A stretch of DNA of 64,000 nt from Ophioderma brevispina. Its lineage: Eukaryota > Echinodermata > Ophiuroidea > Amphilepidida > Ophiodermatidae. A program made the position numbers and the translations under genes. The DNA lies in contig JAMKCH010088089.1 of the NCBI GenBank assembly GCA_023653785.1, forward strand, positions 19,307 to 83,306. Reading direction: 5' to 3'. The notes beneath the pieces are model-generated. The model worked only from the letters and a program-made list of their open reading frames with translations. It was not told the DNA's origin and did no database searches. Shown one piece after another: positions 1 through 12,900 of this stretch; position 1 is the first letter of the stretch, and every line of letters starts with the position of its first letter.

Positions 1-95
1 GGGGGGGGGGGGGGGGCTTGCGCCCCCCTGCCCCCCCGCTGGTTACACCACTGATTATGGGAATAAAGTTTGATTGATTGATTGATTGATTGACT
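1..95 (+). mobile_element. 3' end of a LINE-like retroelement
   Basis: The window opens with 16 G followed by C-runs, then AATAAAG and a run of TGAT/TTGA repeats at 71-92. A polyadenylation-like signal directly followed by a short tandem repeat is typical of the 3' ends of CR1/L2-type non-LTR retrotransposons. No coding part is left inside the window. The homopolymers could also be a low-quality contig stretch. Confidence 0.4.
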
Positions 96-928
96 GAAAC
101 AAAGCACAGAAAACACAATGAATTCAATCTACAAACACAAGGGAAGAATATAAAGACTCTAGCATCAAATATAAATTTCTGAACGTATTTTCCTCAACAT
201 TTGGTTTTGTATTGTCATGATTGTGGTGGACAATATTACAGAATAATTGTTTTGGCGAAAACCTTTGTCAGAAGAAACAACCAAAGAAAGTTCTTCAATA
301 TGCAACACGAAGCCATTGGAAATGAACATCTGTTTATATCATATAGTTGCTTGTAATCTAGATATTCCTTCATAGTTTTCAGAAAACTATATATTGACAC
401 CAAAATAATGAACAATTTGGAAAACAAACTGTTTAAATTGGTCGATAGGACACCTGTACGTCGTATGAAGATAGCAACTTCACACATGTTTTATGCTGTC
501 ACGCTGCAGCTCTGGTCCACTGCATAAAACATGTGTGAATCAGTGCTCTGGCCCCTTACAGTGCTGCTAATTTAAAAAAAAACAGTACTCCCACGGAACA
601 AACAAAAGAGCCTTAGAATGTTTGATAAAATTGCTTCTTTTTTGACCCATACAATTTACATAAATCTTAACTTATATCTGCTTATATCAATTTCCCTAAA
701 ATTCTAACATTGTTAAAAATATCGATTTTTTTACTAGAATCGCTGCCCTCGTAATCTCATATCTAATTTATTGAGTCGGTAAAGTTCTGCGCATAGATGT
801 ACTATTCTGAGCACAGCACTCTCACATGTGCTGTGGATACGAGTTTACGTGTTTACATTTTGCCATTCGTCCACATGGTTTCGTGGTGGAGAGACGTGTT
901 TCCTTTAACGGCTGCTCTGCAGTACAGA
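96..928 (+). other. Upstream flank and probable 5' UTR of ZC4H2
   Basis: AT-rich sequence without recognisable genes apart from the inverted repeat listed separately. The bases just before the start codon (about 790-928) are more GC-balanced and likely belong to the 5' UTR. No TATA box or CpG-dense promoter is obvious. The transcription start cannot be placed from sequence alone. Confidence 0.4.
479..539. repeat. Perfect 18-bp inverted repeat upstream of exon 1
   Basis: Bases 479-496 (TTCACACATGTTTTATGC) are exactly the reverse complement of 522-539, with a 25-base loop. It lies about 390 bases upstream of the ZC4H2 start codon. It could be a transcribed hairpin, the end of a foldback element, or a cruciform. 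I see no TATA box or other core promoter element that ties it to transcription initiation. Confidence 0.8.
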
Positions 929-987
929 ATGGAATCGGACAACGCCGCAGATTTGTTGTATAAGATGGAAAAGATCAAGGAGATACG
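929..987 (+). CDS. ZC4H2: ZC4H2 exon 1 (start codon and first coiled-coil residues)
   Basis: The exon encodes about 20 residues, [10 protein letters not shown] then [10 protein letters not shown], matching the human start that ends in LESIKEIR. The ATG at 929 is chosen because it gives nearly the human N-terminal length (20 against 18 residues) and has a purine at -3 and G at +4. An in-frame ATG at 797 would add 44 residues with no counterpart in the family, so that part is more likely 5' UTR. The exon ends in a partial Arg codon (CG) before the donor GTAAGA at 988, phase 2, which is completed by the first G of exon 2. Confidence 0.85.
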
Positions 988-3900
988 GTAAGAAATACAA
1001 TTTTCGTCCTTTTAGGTCCCTGATGTCGTGTGTGTGAAAATCCGACCAGTCTTTGTACCAGTTTTGAGTTTGTGGGCTTGAACTTCTTGCTGTAATCATT
1101 GCATTGAGAATTACACATTTTTATTTTTCATTTGGCCAATCAATGGCAATCATCATGCCCTGTAGGCTGGCAGTGTTAGTGATTGAATCAATCATGCAAT
1201 TCATAGAGTATTTATTTTTGCATTAACAACAATCATGACAATATTAATGATCACTGCTCACCTCAGGAATCTATGCCAGCGAGGGCAAAGCCCGAGGCGG
1301 CGAGGGTGAGCGTAGTTCTAATTAAAAAAACTTGTGAGTTTAAATTTACTCACTATTTTGTATCCATATATGCATTGAACTTATATGTACATTTTATTCT
1401 ACAGCACAAGTAGCAAATTATGTCTCTATCTCCTTGTCTGGTGAAAGAAAGTCTTCCCATGTACAATCGTATGGCACTAGAAATTTCCGTCGAAGTCCTG
1501 AGCTATAGTTGGTGGATTTATTTCTCGAACAGTCCGCATGCACCGTGTAAGCACCGTCAGCTATGCAGTGATTCGGTGCATACTTTGACCAATCTCGCAT
1601 TGCATTGTTCACCGTCGCTGCCAGTTAACGCACTTCACGCTGGCATATGTTCGATTCTGTCCGAGAATTAGTTCCAGCCACTATAGTATGTGTCGTAGAA
1701 TGTATGTGCTTGATGTACGTACGTGGTAGCATCTGTGTAAGAGACTAATAATTGTTTCGCACTGCAAGACAATTTTTAGGGCACTGAGAGGCGAATTTAT
1801 TTGTTGGATTTTGACATGAAAGGAGTAAAAAAATCTGTGATTAGGGTTAATATTCTGACTCGGGTATATAGAATCCTGTTTCGATGGTCAAATGCTTCAA
1901 ATATCTAGGGGCAATATGGATCGTGTCGCTGTGGGTGGGTTTTCCACCTGCAGTCTATTCTCTACAGTAGATGATAAAAGAGTAGCGTTAAAAGATAATG
2001 TTGACCTCTGGTTCTGGTTACCAGAACTACAGTACAGTAAAGAAAAACTAAATCTTTGGGAATACAAATCATCAGACCTTGCACTGCGCGCTCGAGGTCT
2101 GGTTCTAAACGGACTAGCCTCAGATAGCATTTAGTTCATACTTTAATTTTTACAGAAAACTGTGAGCCAAAAGCTTTTTATCACTTTATTCTGTATGTGG
2201 AGTGTGGCTTAATTGGGCCGATCAAATCACATGTGATTATAGGCCTAGTATGTGTAGGCTATACTCGGGGACAAAAACCTTTTGACGAGCACGTACTTTT
2301 TGTCCGCGTATGTGGCACATGGTCAATGACCCAGCAACAGGTTGAACAGCAGATCGCTTCGGTGGCCAATATGCAGAGAACCAGGAAGTATGTGCTCGTC
2401 ATGATTTTTATCCCTGAGTATAGCTGGGGTGGACCTAGTGCAGGGAACCCATAAAATGTACTTCGTTTTCTGAAATTGGTGGTCAGCACAACGTATGGGA
2501 AAAAAGGAATTGAAAAACCGTAATGGACTTGTATGATGTGTGTAAGACGAAAACATAGTTTCGGTACCGCAACCCTAGGGTTGTAGCCCCCGTGTCGACA
2601 ACATGTATACTGTAACAGAGAAAATGAAATGTAGATTTCAAGAGGCAACTATGCATCCAAACATGTTAAACTTACCAATATCACAGGGATTAATGTAACT
2701 CTGCGGCACCTCATCAATGCTATCACTCACATTTGAAGGAAAAATCAGCATTTTTTTATTCAGCTCCTATGCCATCAGCAGCCACGTTGTTTACAAAATG
2801 GCTCACAAGTCACAAGCGTCAAACGTGTTGGAAAGCAGACGCTCCAGTGACGTACTGACTGTGACAGTCTGCCGATCCTCGTAGGCAATTTTCACGTTCG
2901 TTCATCATGCTCTGATTGGAGCTTACGTGGTTGCGAAAATTGCAGCACTACAAACAAGGACAGCATGTAGAGCGCACTCAACAAACCGACTATGCTAAAG
3001 ACAATGACATCACAGGCATAGCATTGCAGATACTCCAGCTCAGAAGTTTAAATCATTCTGTACACGAGACGCAATGAATTTTATCAGTAACTGATTTTTA
3101 GTCATCTAGTGTTATGTTAAGACCTCAAAGAATTTAGAAAGATTTGTACTCTAATTGCTCAAATTTGCTCTAGAGGGCGAGGTGGCCGAGCTGTCTAAGG
3201 CGCTGAACCGTCGGCACTCGGCAGGGTATAACATCGACCGAGTGGCCCTGGTTCGAGCCCCGCGAGAGTCGGGTTTCTTGGTCATACTCAAATAGTTCCT
3301 ATAAGGTCAGAAAATTGCGTAATTGTATAAGTGTGATTATAGAATTTCTCCTCGCTCCCACCCATTGCGTAGAATGTGCAGGTACATGCAATGGGTGCCC
3401 GGTGCCTCATGGTTTGGAGAGTCATGTAAAGCTGTTGGTCCAGTGTGTCAGTGGAGTCAATCCTGAGCATGTAAAAAAGTTGCAGACCTCGTCGAAAAGA
3501 GTAGGGGATCATCCCGGGTCTGTTACCTGCTCTCATCACTCTCGGTACCAGAGTCCTGTGTCAGGAAGTGAATCCTTGCATTTTCGGCATGTTACACCAA
3601 CAATTCGACATGGTTACTATTCACAGAATTGCTACTGCAAGAGTATTACTGCCGCTTGGTACATTTTGGAAACAGTAAGTATCTGCTTAAAGTAAAAGGG
3701 AAAAATACCGGCTTCGTAAAGGGTACTTGATGGCCACTAGACGAAAACCGTGCTCGATTTGCAGATTAAAATCTACATGCACCAGTGCATGTGGAACAAA
3801 ATTTCACAAGTGCAAAATCAATGTTACAATTCACATCACCAACAACAAAAGTCAATATAGAAAGTGTTCTTCTGTGAAACTGTTTCTTTCAAAATACATT

Positions 3901-6900
3901 GTTAAAACATCAACTAGAACACATAATATTTGGCACCAAGGTATGTTTCATGAGCTAAAATTGAACAACATTGTTCTACCCTACATGCACCTTGTGCATG
4001 TAGATTTTCAGAGCTACATGCCCAGGAGAATATCCACATGCATCTGTGCATGTGTGCACCCACTGATTGGGTTTTAATAGGTCCTAGACTGTCAGAAAAT
4101 GACAGTGTCCAAATTTTGAGACCCCTGCTTCTCTTCTGCTGCTCTCTTCCATCTTGAGAGGATTAAAATATTATTATCTAGAGGTTCTGACCAATAGTTA
4201 CACAGATATTATAGGGCTATAAAGGTTTCAGGTCATCCTGGGTTAAATGCTCAGATATTGTTGAAAGTGGTGTCAAATCGTCGGCTTCATCACATACTGA
4301 TCTAGAGAATTCGAGAAAATTGCAATTGAAAATCTTCCCTTCGTAATAAGCTCGAAACATACTGATTGCATCATTTACTACCAGGGAAAAGGAAATATCA
4401 TCAAGAAAACACTTCAGAGTTTTTAATTCAGTGAAAAATAAATGGTTATCTAGCCAACACTGTTTAATATGACTATGAACTTATAGATCAGTATGTGATA
4501 AAGATTTTTTTTTGGTTTTTCCAAACGATGTCTGAGATAGAACACAGATTGACCAGTGTGTAATGTATTCATCACTGTATTATAAAAATTAAAAAAGGCG
4601 CAATTGTCATATCAGTGTATCACATAGTGATCTATGTCAGATAGTGCTGTATGTGATACAGCTTTGATATAGATTGGTATATGATAAAGATATTTATATG
4701 TATCTTATCGATTTCGATTTCTTAGATAGAACACAGATAGCTCGGTATGTACAGTGTAACATATTCATTGCCGTGTTAAAGTACGCATGTACGTTATTTT
4801 TAGTGTATCACATAGTAATCTGTCAGATAGCGCTGTATGTGAAAAAATAAATTTGAATTAAATGCACATAGATCAAATTTGCTAATTAATATCTCATTAA
4901 TTGGGTCCAAGTCTGAAACTCTGTAATTATATGAAGAGTTCAACGTCATATTAAAGGTGCAACGAGAGATTTCAAGTCATCCACATTTTCTGTTATATGT
5001 AGTGATTTCATATAGGTTAGACATGCAATAGATTCTCTACCATTTATTTGGCTACAGAAATAACTTAAAATGGAAACAAAAGGTGATTTGTATATATGCT
5101 TATATTTCAATAGAAAACATAGGCTGAATTTCGTATTTGCTCCTATACAAAATTAGAAATTTCACAATTTTGGTACCAAAGAATGAGTTCTCAGCTTAAT
5201 CCTTTCAGATGGGGATATTTTTGATAGAAAGCTTTACACCAGTGCAAAAATCAGAATTTTCATATTTTTTCGGGACACCTGTTATTTGAAATCTCTCGTT
5301 GCACCTTTAACACTACCAAATTTAAAAAAAAAATGTCAAAAATATGAGATAGAACAGTATGTGATGCAGCCGACGAAATGATTCCTTCTGTCTTGCTGAA
5401 GCAGTAAAAAATGCATTTTATCTGATTTTGGTGATACTACTATTTGCAAAATCCATGGAAATTCTTGATGACTTCCATCCAACCAAATGGTGCACACTGT
5501 AAAATAGTATATTCTTTGGATCCTATGAGACAATATGAACAACCTATCACCAGTTTCATCTGAGCATCTGGTAAATTTTACGCTGAATTTTACCTTGAAT
5601 CATTATGGGGCTATACCACTTTAACTAAAGGTCGGAACCTAGGCAAATAAATACTTTTTCTAACTAATCCTAATAAGGAGACGAACATATTAGCGTACAT
5701 TAAAACACAATTTATCTCGAGCGATTAACACAGAACAACTGAAGACAAGAGGATCGGCATAAAACATTTTTATGATTCTGCAAGTCTTTGCATTGTAATG
5801 GCAAATCTAAGGGTATCTGCTCACTACCTAAGTTCTGTATTGAAAGCAAACTTTCTACATCATCTGTGTACACTGCATTCTCAGGAAAGACTTGCTGAAA
5901 TTCCTAATGCAAGATTGAAATCAAACAGAAACTAGCAGAGACTGACTGTTAAAGGCTGACTCAGAGATTATGAAATATAATTATTTTGTGTAGTAATTAA
6001 AATAGTCAACTAGAACTAAGTTAACTAGAAACAAGTTAGTCCAATTCCAAAGTTTTAGATGAATCAGATTTTTTGTTTTCATGCAGTAAACATTTGTGTA
6101 CAGTATAACATTGCCATAGGATACTGTGTGTAACAAAAATTCCTGATCCGGAATTAACAAAGTTGTGATTTTCTGTATGAAAGACTTGGATTTGAGCTTA
6201 GTTATTTCACACAGTGATTAGTATATGGACAAGCATTATGTATATGCAAAAAAACATGTTTAAAAATTGAGGGCGCCCTCCTCAGGAAATCTCCGAGTCA
6301 GCATTTAAGTGAGAGGTAAGTTACATCCCTAGTTACATACACTGTTAGAAATCTTCGTAATTAACATTCACTGTTAGTTAATATTTGTAATTTTACAGAT
6401 TTGTTGCATTAAAAAAAAAAAAAAAAAAAAGTAAAACATCTGTCAAATGCAATTTCCTTAAATTACCAACAAATTTGCTCAAAAGAACCACTGGCTAATG
6501 ACTTGGGATGTATACAGATAAACCTTTAATGACCCATGTGACCCTTTGGCCCATTTTGAGAAAACTTTCAAATGCACCTTCCTTGGTAATGATACATAGG
6601 TGTACAATGGATTTAAGCACTGAAATTGACAGTTGTTACATAAAAGTTAGTGTTGATAAGATAGAAGGAAATAAGAGGCTATTACCACTTCTAAAATACA
6701 GAACTGTTTGTGTTGCCAGATGATAGCAGGAACATACGTGCATAATTTTCCAATGTGAAGTGTGAGGTGTCCAATATATCTCAAAATGAATAAATTAAAA
6801 AAACTTTTAGAAACTTAATGCAACTTTTTCCAAAATAAAAACAACATATACACCTAGTACTCTTTGATAATATGGGTTTTGGATTCAAGGTCAAAATAAG

Positions 6901-9900
6901 GTCAAAACTTGAATGACTTGACATAATAGAGTCATACTTGAAATAATTAGACTTCAGGAAACCTGGATTCCTGCAAGTATGGATGGGTTCACATTCAGAA
7001 AGCATTTCTCACTTTTCCCCATTTAATGAATTACCCACAACATGGGAGTATCATATAGTCAATACAGTCAGAGATAGCTCAACGTTTGCACATCTTTCTA
7101 ATGAATTAAAATTGCTACTGATATACAATGGAAAAGCACCCACGTTCAAGTAAAAATACATACAAATTCCTATATTTTCCCTATAATGTTCTTGTTTATC
7201 CCTATATTTTCCCTATATTCTTGTTTTTTTTGGCCCTTTATTTAGCCCTATATTTTTGCAAGGGTCCACTTGTAGCCCTGGAATTTTATAACAAAGTTGT
7301 GATTTTCTGTATGAAAGACTTGGATTTGAGCTTAGTTATTTCACACAGTGATTAGTATATGGACAAGCATTATGTATATGCAAAAAAACATGTTTAAAAA
7401 TTGAGGGCGCCCTCCTCGGGAAATCTCCGAGTCAGCATTTAAGTGAGAGGTAAGTTACATCCCTAGTTACATACACTGTTAGAAATCTTCGTAATTAACA
7501 TTCACTGTTAGTTAATATTTGTAATTTTACAGATTTGTTGCATTTTCTTTACATGGACCGGTGATAAACCAATTCATTGGCGTATCTCTTGTAATTATGA
7601 ACTAATTCATCAGTGTATCTCTTAGTTAGGGGGACTGTGGTTTGATATGAAGTCCTGTGGGATTTCAATGATTAAAGCATCACACCTATTTAGACACCTT
7701 AAGTAGGTCCCAGAGAACAAGAAAAGTTTTGATGGAGAATTCCCAGGGGTGGCAGATCACAGCCATCTTGATTTTCAAAATGGCCGCCTTTTTGGTATAT
7801 TTTCAAATCATAACTCGAATCATAACTCGAATCATAACTCGAGTTGTGAATGTGCTAGGAAGCTAGTTTTGGTGCCGAAACTCGTATGTAAAACACCCAC
7901 AAGTCTGGAAAGGATAAAGCTAGATTAGAAAATGAACATTAAGACTGGCAGTCATTTTGTTTTTCAAAATGGCTGCCAATTACCATGTCCAATGTACATT
8001 TTCAGCAGTAATTTCAGTGGTGAGTTTCATACAAATTTAATTTTAGTGGCAACAGTCTCCATTTAACTAGTCATGGTGTATATATAAAGATGTTTTGGAT
8101 TTGTTGAGAGTAAAGAGTAATTCTTCCAGTCCATCTTGTATAATTTGTATTTCAAAATGGCTGCCATTTTGACACTGTAAAAGTAATTTTTTTGTATAAC
8201 TTTATTTCAATATAAGTTATTCATAGGGCATTTATGCTAGACCTGAATGCTCTGGTGCATTTGGCTTCCGTGCACGGGTCAGTGATATCAACACAGTCAG
8301 GCAGCTGAGGTATTTTACTCGTACATCTAAGTGTCGGTGTAGAAGTTTTTATAGTCCGCCGGACTCATAGTCCACCTACAACGGTAAAGAATAGGGCACT
8401 TGATTCAGTTGACTCTTCACGCATTATTCATTGTCGTCTATGGAGCCCGGATTATATCTCCTTTTATATCTTGTACAATTCACCAGTGTATCTCTTGTAA
8501 TTGTGCTTTTATTATAAACTTCTGTTTTCTGTGTGTGAGAGCAGAGTCAATGCAGTCAATAAGTTTGTTCCATGTATGAAAACATTCTCAGTTTTTTAAA
8601 CAAAATTAAGGCTATAAAAAAACCTATAGATTTGCAAAAATATTTCTTTAAAATAAGAAATTATTTTTTATTAATTATTAAACTTACAATGTATGCAGGG
8701 ATGTAAATTTTCAGGAAATTTTCTGAATTCAGTCAGGAAATGGATTACTCAAAATTTCAGCACTTTTTGTGTCGTCTGCAAGAATTGTAAACACCTTCAA
8801 TTTTAAGTTGACAAAATACTGATTGTTCAAGTGAGTAGCGGATCTAAGGCCAATTCAAAAGTGTGAACAGGTTGTAAGCCATTTTGATACTGATTGTGAA
8901 TAGGTTATAAGCCATTTTGATACTGATTGTAGATAGGTTATAAGCCATTTTGATACTGATTGTAGATCCCAACCTAATCCTGTCAACGTGAGCAGTGCTT
9001 AATAAGTCCCGGTGATCCTGGTTGCAGATCGAGTAGATTCAAGCCTGCAGCACTTGTAACTAGCAATCAGCAACTCATTTACTTTTGCATGCATTGCTAT
9101 CCTTTTGAAAGCCATCCAAGCGCGAAAAACAATTCCATGAAGACTCGCTGCTTGGCTTGCCACCGTGCCCCGCAGACGACCAATTTTCGCAGTCGAGCCG
9201 CCCGCAGTAACCCATCTCGTATCCCAGTGTCTTTTCTCCTCTTTCCGTATTTTGCCAGCGGGGCCGTTCATAGAGATTGGGTTCATTTTAACAAGTTCCG
9301 TAATAACTGACTTTGTTCTACAAGGTTTTCATTGGTAATCGGATAAGCTTGTGTCAACAAGTTCTATAGCAGGTTGAACTATTACGAGCCTGCAAGGGAC
9401 GAGTGGAAAAGACACTGTGGGCTTTTTAGTGATATGCCAATTTATACTTGCCAACTTAAGTACTTGGCAATTGTGGGTTTTACTTGGTTTTGATGGGTAG
9501 TAATTACAATGCATTTCTAACATATTTTTTCTTTATTTAGCCAAAAGTATTGTTTTGTTAGAGTAAACAAAATGGAATCGAGACACCTTCTTAAACACCT
9601 TGCATACAGTAGCAGAGTCTTAGCTAATTTGTAAACTGTTCTATCAATTTCCTCTGTTTTTTTTGTTACTATTTATTTGATACCTAGGTATGTTTCAGTT
9701 TTATTTAAATAGACCTGAGGGTTCAAAATGTCACACAAATATGAGAACATGTCAGGGTTTTTGGAAGTGAAATGCCTGAATGAAAATGTTTAAAAAACAC
9801 TCAACAATATTGGATTACTTACGATGAAATTAGTCTCGAGTTCACATCAATTAGCCATAAACGTTAATATCCTACAAACCTAACCCACCAAACCCAAAAA

Positions 9901-12900
9901 AACCTCAAATCTTGTCACCATTGATGATTTTGGTGTTTCAGTACTTTGCACCCACACAACTTTATTTTGGTTATATTACCGAGTGTGATACAGATGTCCC
10001 AACAAAAAAACTATACAATCAAACTAAAAATTATAAAAAATATAAAACTGTGCTTTTGCCAGATATTCTGACTTTATTTGTTAGACAAGATGCTACACCT
10101 AAATCCTCGCTTTTATCCATCCAATGATGCACCCTAAGAGGAGAATGTCAGGTGAAAAAAAAAAAAAAAAAAAACCACCCCCCCACAAAGCACTAAAATA
10201 CCACTTGTGCCAGTCTTCCCTGAAGGTTCAGGAAACTTAAGGTATAAAGCCGTTGTAAGCCATCATTGTGTTGAATTAAACCCGGTTCAACCAAAAGAAT
10301 ATTGTATAGATTAGAGTGAATGTATTATCATTCACGAAACTAACAATATTGAATTTTTCAGTGAAAGCACATAATTTTATGTATGGTGAAAAGGGGACGC
10401 ACTCTCCATGGGGGGGGGGGGGACAATAATCATGAAAGTTCGGGAAATTTGGGGACTTTGACTGCTGAAACTAATGTTAACAGTCTACAAGTCTGTTAAG
10501 GTATGAAATATGTGGACAATACTCTAATGTGGAGGACAATTTACCCTCCCTCTATACCCACTGCCTTCAAGATGCCAGGGAGGATATGGTTGAAAAAACA
10601 CAGTGTTCACCAAAGAGCATAAAGGAAAGGAGGTTGTGTTCAAAGGTCAGTTTACTTTCAACAAAGGTGTTTTTATGGTTCTTCCTTCTGCTGAAACCTG
10701 AGTAAAGCTGAGACAGAAAGACTGTTTGGATTGAATTTCAATGCTACATGTATAATTGTATTTATTAGCAATTGCGCCATTATAAAGTTATAAATTATTT
10801 TAATATCACAAGAAGCAGCACTTAATACCTTTTTTATTTTAATTTTCAATAAGAATGTCTGGAAGGTTATTTTCAATGGCACTTTGTTTGCTATCAGGAA
10901 AGCCGAAACTGGCCCAACCTGGTTTTTTCAACTCGCTCAGATAATTAGCGTAACTCCTAAACCAGCCCCCCAAATTACACCACTAAAATCTCATGAAAGC
11001 TGAACACTCCTAAAAAGAATCAGTAAAACTCCGTTTGAGATGAACTTAAATTGTGGCCAAAAAAATTATCTTGATTGTATAGTTTTTTTTTGGAACAGTC
11101 TGTATATTGGTGCATTTTGTGTATAGGTATAAAACCAAATCGCAAATTTCGTCATATTTGTGGTGTTTAAGTACGGGTAAAGATATTACCCCTAGGGTGT
11201 TAGGGTTATTAATGTATGGCTATTGCAAAGGTTCATTACAATGTGCTTTAAATATTCCATACCTCTTCACCCATAGAGAAGATCCTCTATTTGATTGGTT
11301 TACACAAAGGTTATGTTATAGCATGAGATTAGCAATCACAACATTTGAGAAGGACAATTGTACCGAAGTATAGTATCCTCCTAGTTTGGACAACTGAATA
11401 ACCCATGCACAAAAACAATGTTTGACCACGTAGGAAATTCTGTGTTGTGAGTGTTTATGAGTTGTGGGTCTTCTCAAAAATAGGTATTAATACATGCAAT
11501 GTCTATTAAGATTCTTGCCATTGAGTGTGCATTAGTTGCAATTCGTGAAATTTCTTATCTCAGGCCTGTAGCCTCACCACAGCTCAGTATTGTTCTGGTT
11601 TGTACACAGAATATCGCTTTGACATCTAGGTATGTCCAGAAGTTAATTTTCATTCATAACCTCATGAGTAGGCGCAATGTCTGTGTCCAATCACATTCAC
11701 TCTAGTAAAGACCGCTAACGCCAAGCGCAGTCTTGATATCTCACAATGACGGTGTATTTAATAATCCGCTTTATAATGACCTTCGCGTATGACGTTCCCA
11801 CTATCGCGCACATCAAATACATGCGCAGCTGCCCGTATAAGACATCAGAGTTCGTGATTGGTAAACAACAAAGAAAGTGGTCCATTGGACTGTTCGACGG
11901 CATACAGGGATACGATGGTGAGGTAGGTTTTGCGGGGAGGGGCTGTGGGGGTGGTGGTTGTTAGGGGAGGGGGAGCTGCTGTGTAGGCACGAAACGAGAT
12001 GACCGCGAAATTCATTTTAATGTGTAGTTAGTTTAAATCAATTATCGTATAGATAAAGCTTCATTTGAAAATTTTTATGGATCAAGGGAAGCCACTCAAA
12101 TACTCGGTGTAACGAGGTCCTGACCCTCCCGGGTGGGTGTGGGGGGTAACTGGGGTATTCTGGTCGTGGTAAAACCAGTTACAAAAAAAAACAAAAGAGA
12201 GCCCCTGGGTGTTCTCGCGGCTTGCAAGTTTAGGGTATCAAATTCCAACCTATGTCCTGTTAGTCTCACATATGGTATCATATGTTAATTTCAGTTCAGA
12301 TGGGATGTATAGAAAGCACAGGACTCTTTTAGAATTAGGAATAAATTGAATGGTATATTGCTGGCATCATGTCTCGGATAGCTTGTCTATTTGAATATGT
12401 CTGGTCTCGTAGGTCTCCATTTGAACATATCTGGTCTCAGATAGGTCCATTTTCATTTGTTTCTGGTCCATATAGGTTCCACCGCGGAACCCTTGTAACT
12501 CGGCTGGTTACCCAGGCTCGTGTACAGGTTTGCCCACCCCCCCCCCCCAAGAGAATAGGTTAAAAAGATGTTTTCCACGGGCAATTAAGTTGTGTTGCAC
12601 AATTTGTGTTGCCATTGCAGTACTCAAAGCCGTCTTCCCATCCGTTTCTAATGAATCTGATTGGAGGTAGCTGGTTACCCTGGTAGAACTAAAAGAATGT
12701 CTACCTACAATGGCAATCAGCTCATGGAGAGCTAATGTACCCCACCCCGCGGCCATCCAGTAATATTGACACAGGAAGGGCATCCGGTCAATATCTTTTC
12801 TCCAATAAATCCACACACAGCGTTTTTGCTCCACATGAATGTGAGGTGAATCCGGCCAACCCTGTTAGCGGGGACAAAAACCAGATTTAAAATTTTGGGT

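Noticed and set aside
797..928. Upstream in-frame ATG as the ZC4H2 start
   Set aside because: The extra 44 residues have no counterpart in the family, and the ATG at 929 gives nearly the human length.
1420..2134. Small open frames on both strands near 1.4-2.1 kb as genes
   Set aside because: Open on both strands, short, no family resemblance and no splice context inside intron 1.
3174..3270. Functional tRNA gene
   Set aside because: A and B boxes are present, but the acceptor and T stems do not pair and the anticodon arm is abnormal, so it was called a SINE head.
6155..6410. Retroposed spliced copy of the downstream segment
   Set aside because: Both copies retain the intron-like signals, so the A tail alone does not prove retroposition.
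8866..8964. CRISPR-like array
   Set aside because: Three contiguous 33-bp tandem units without spacers, in a eukaryotic genome.
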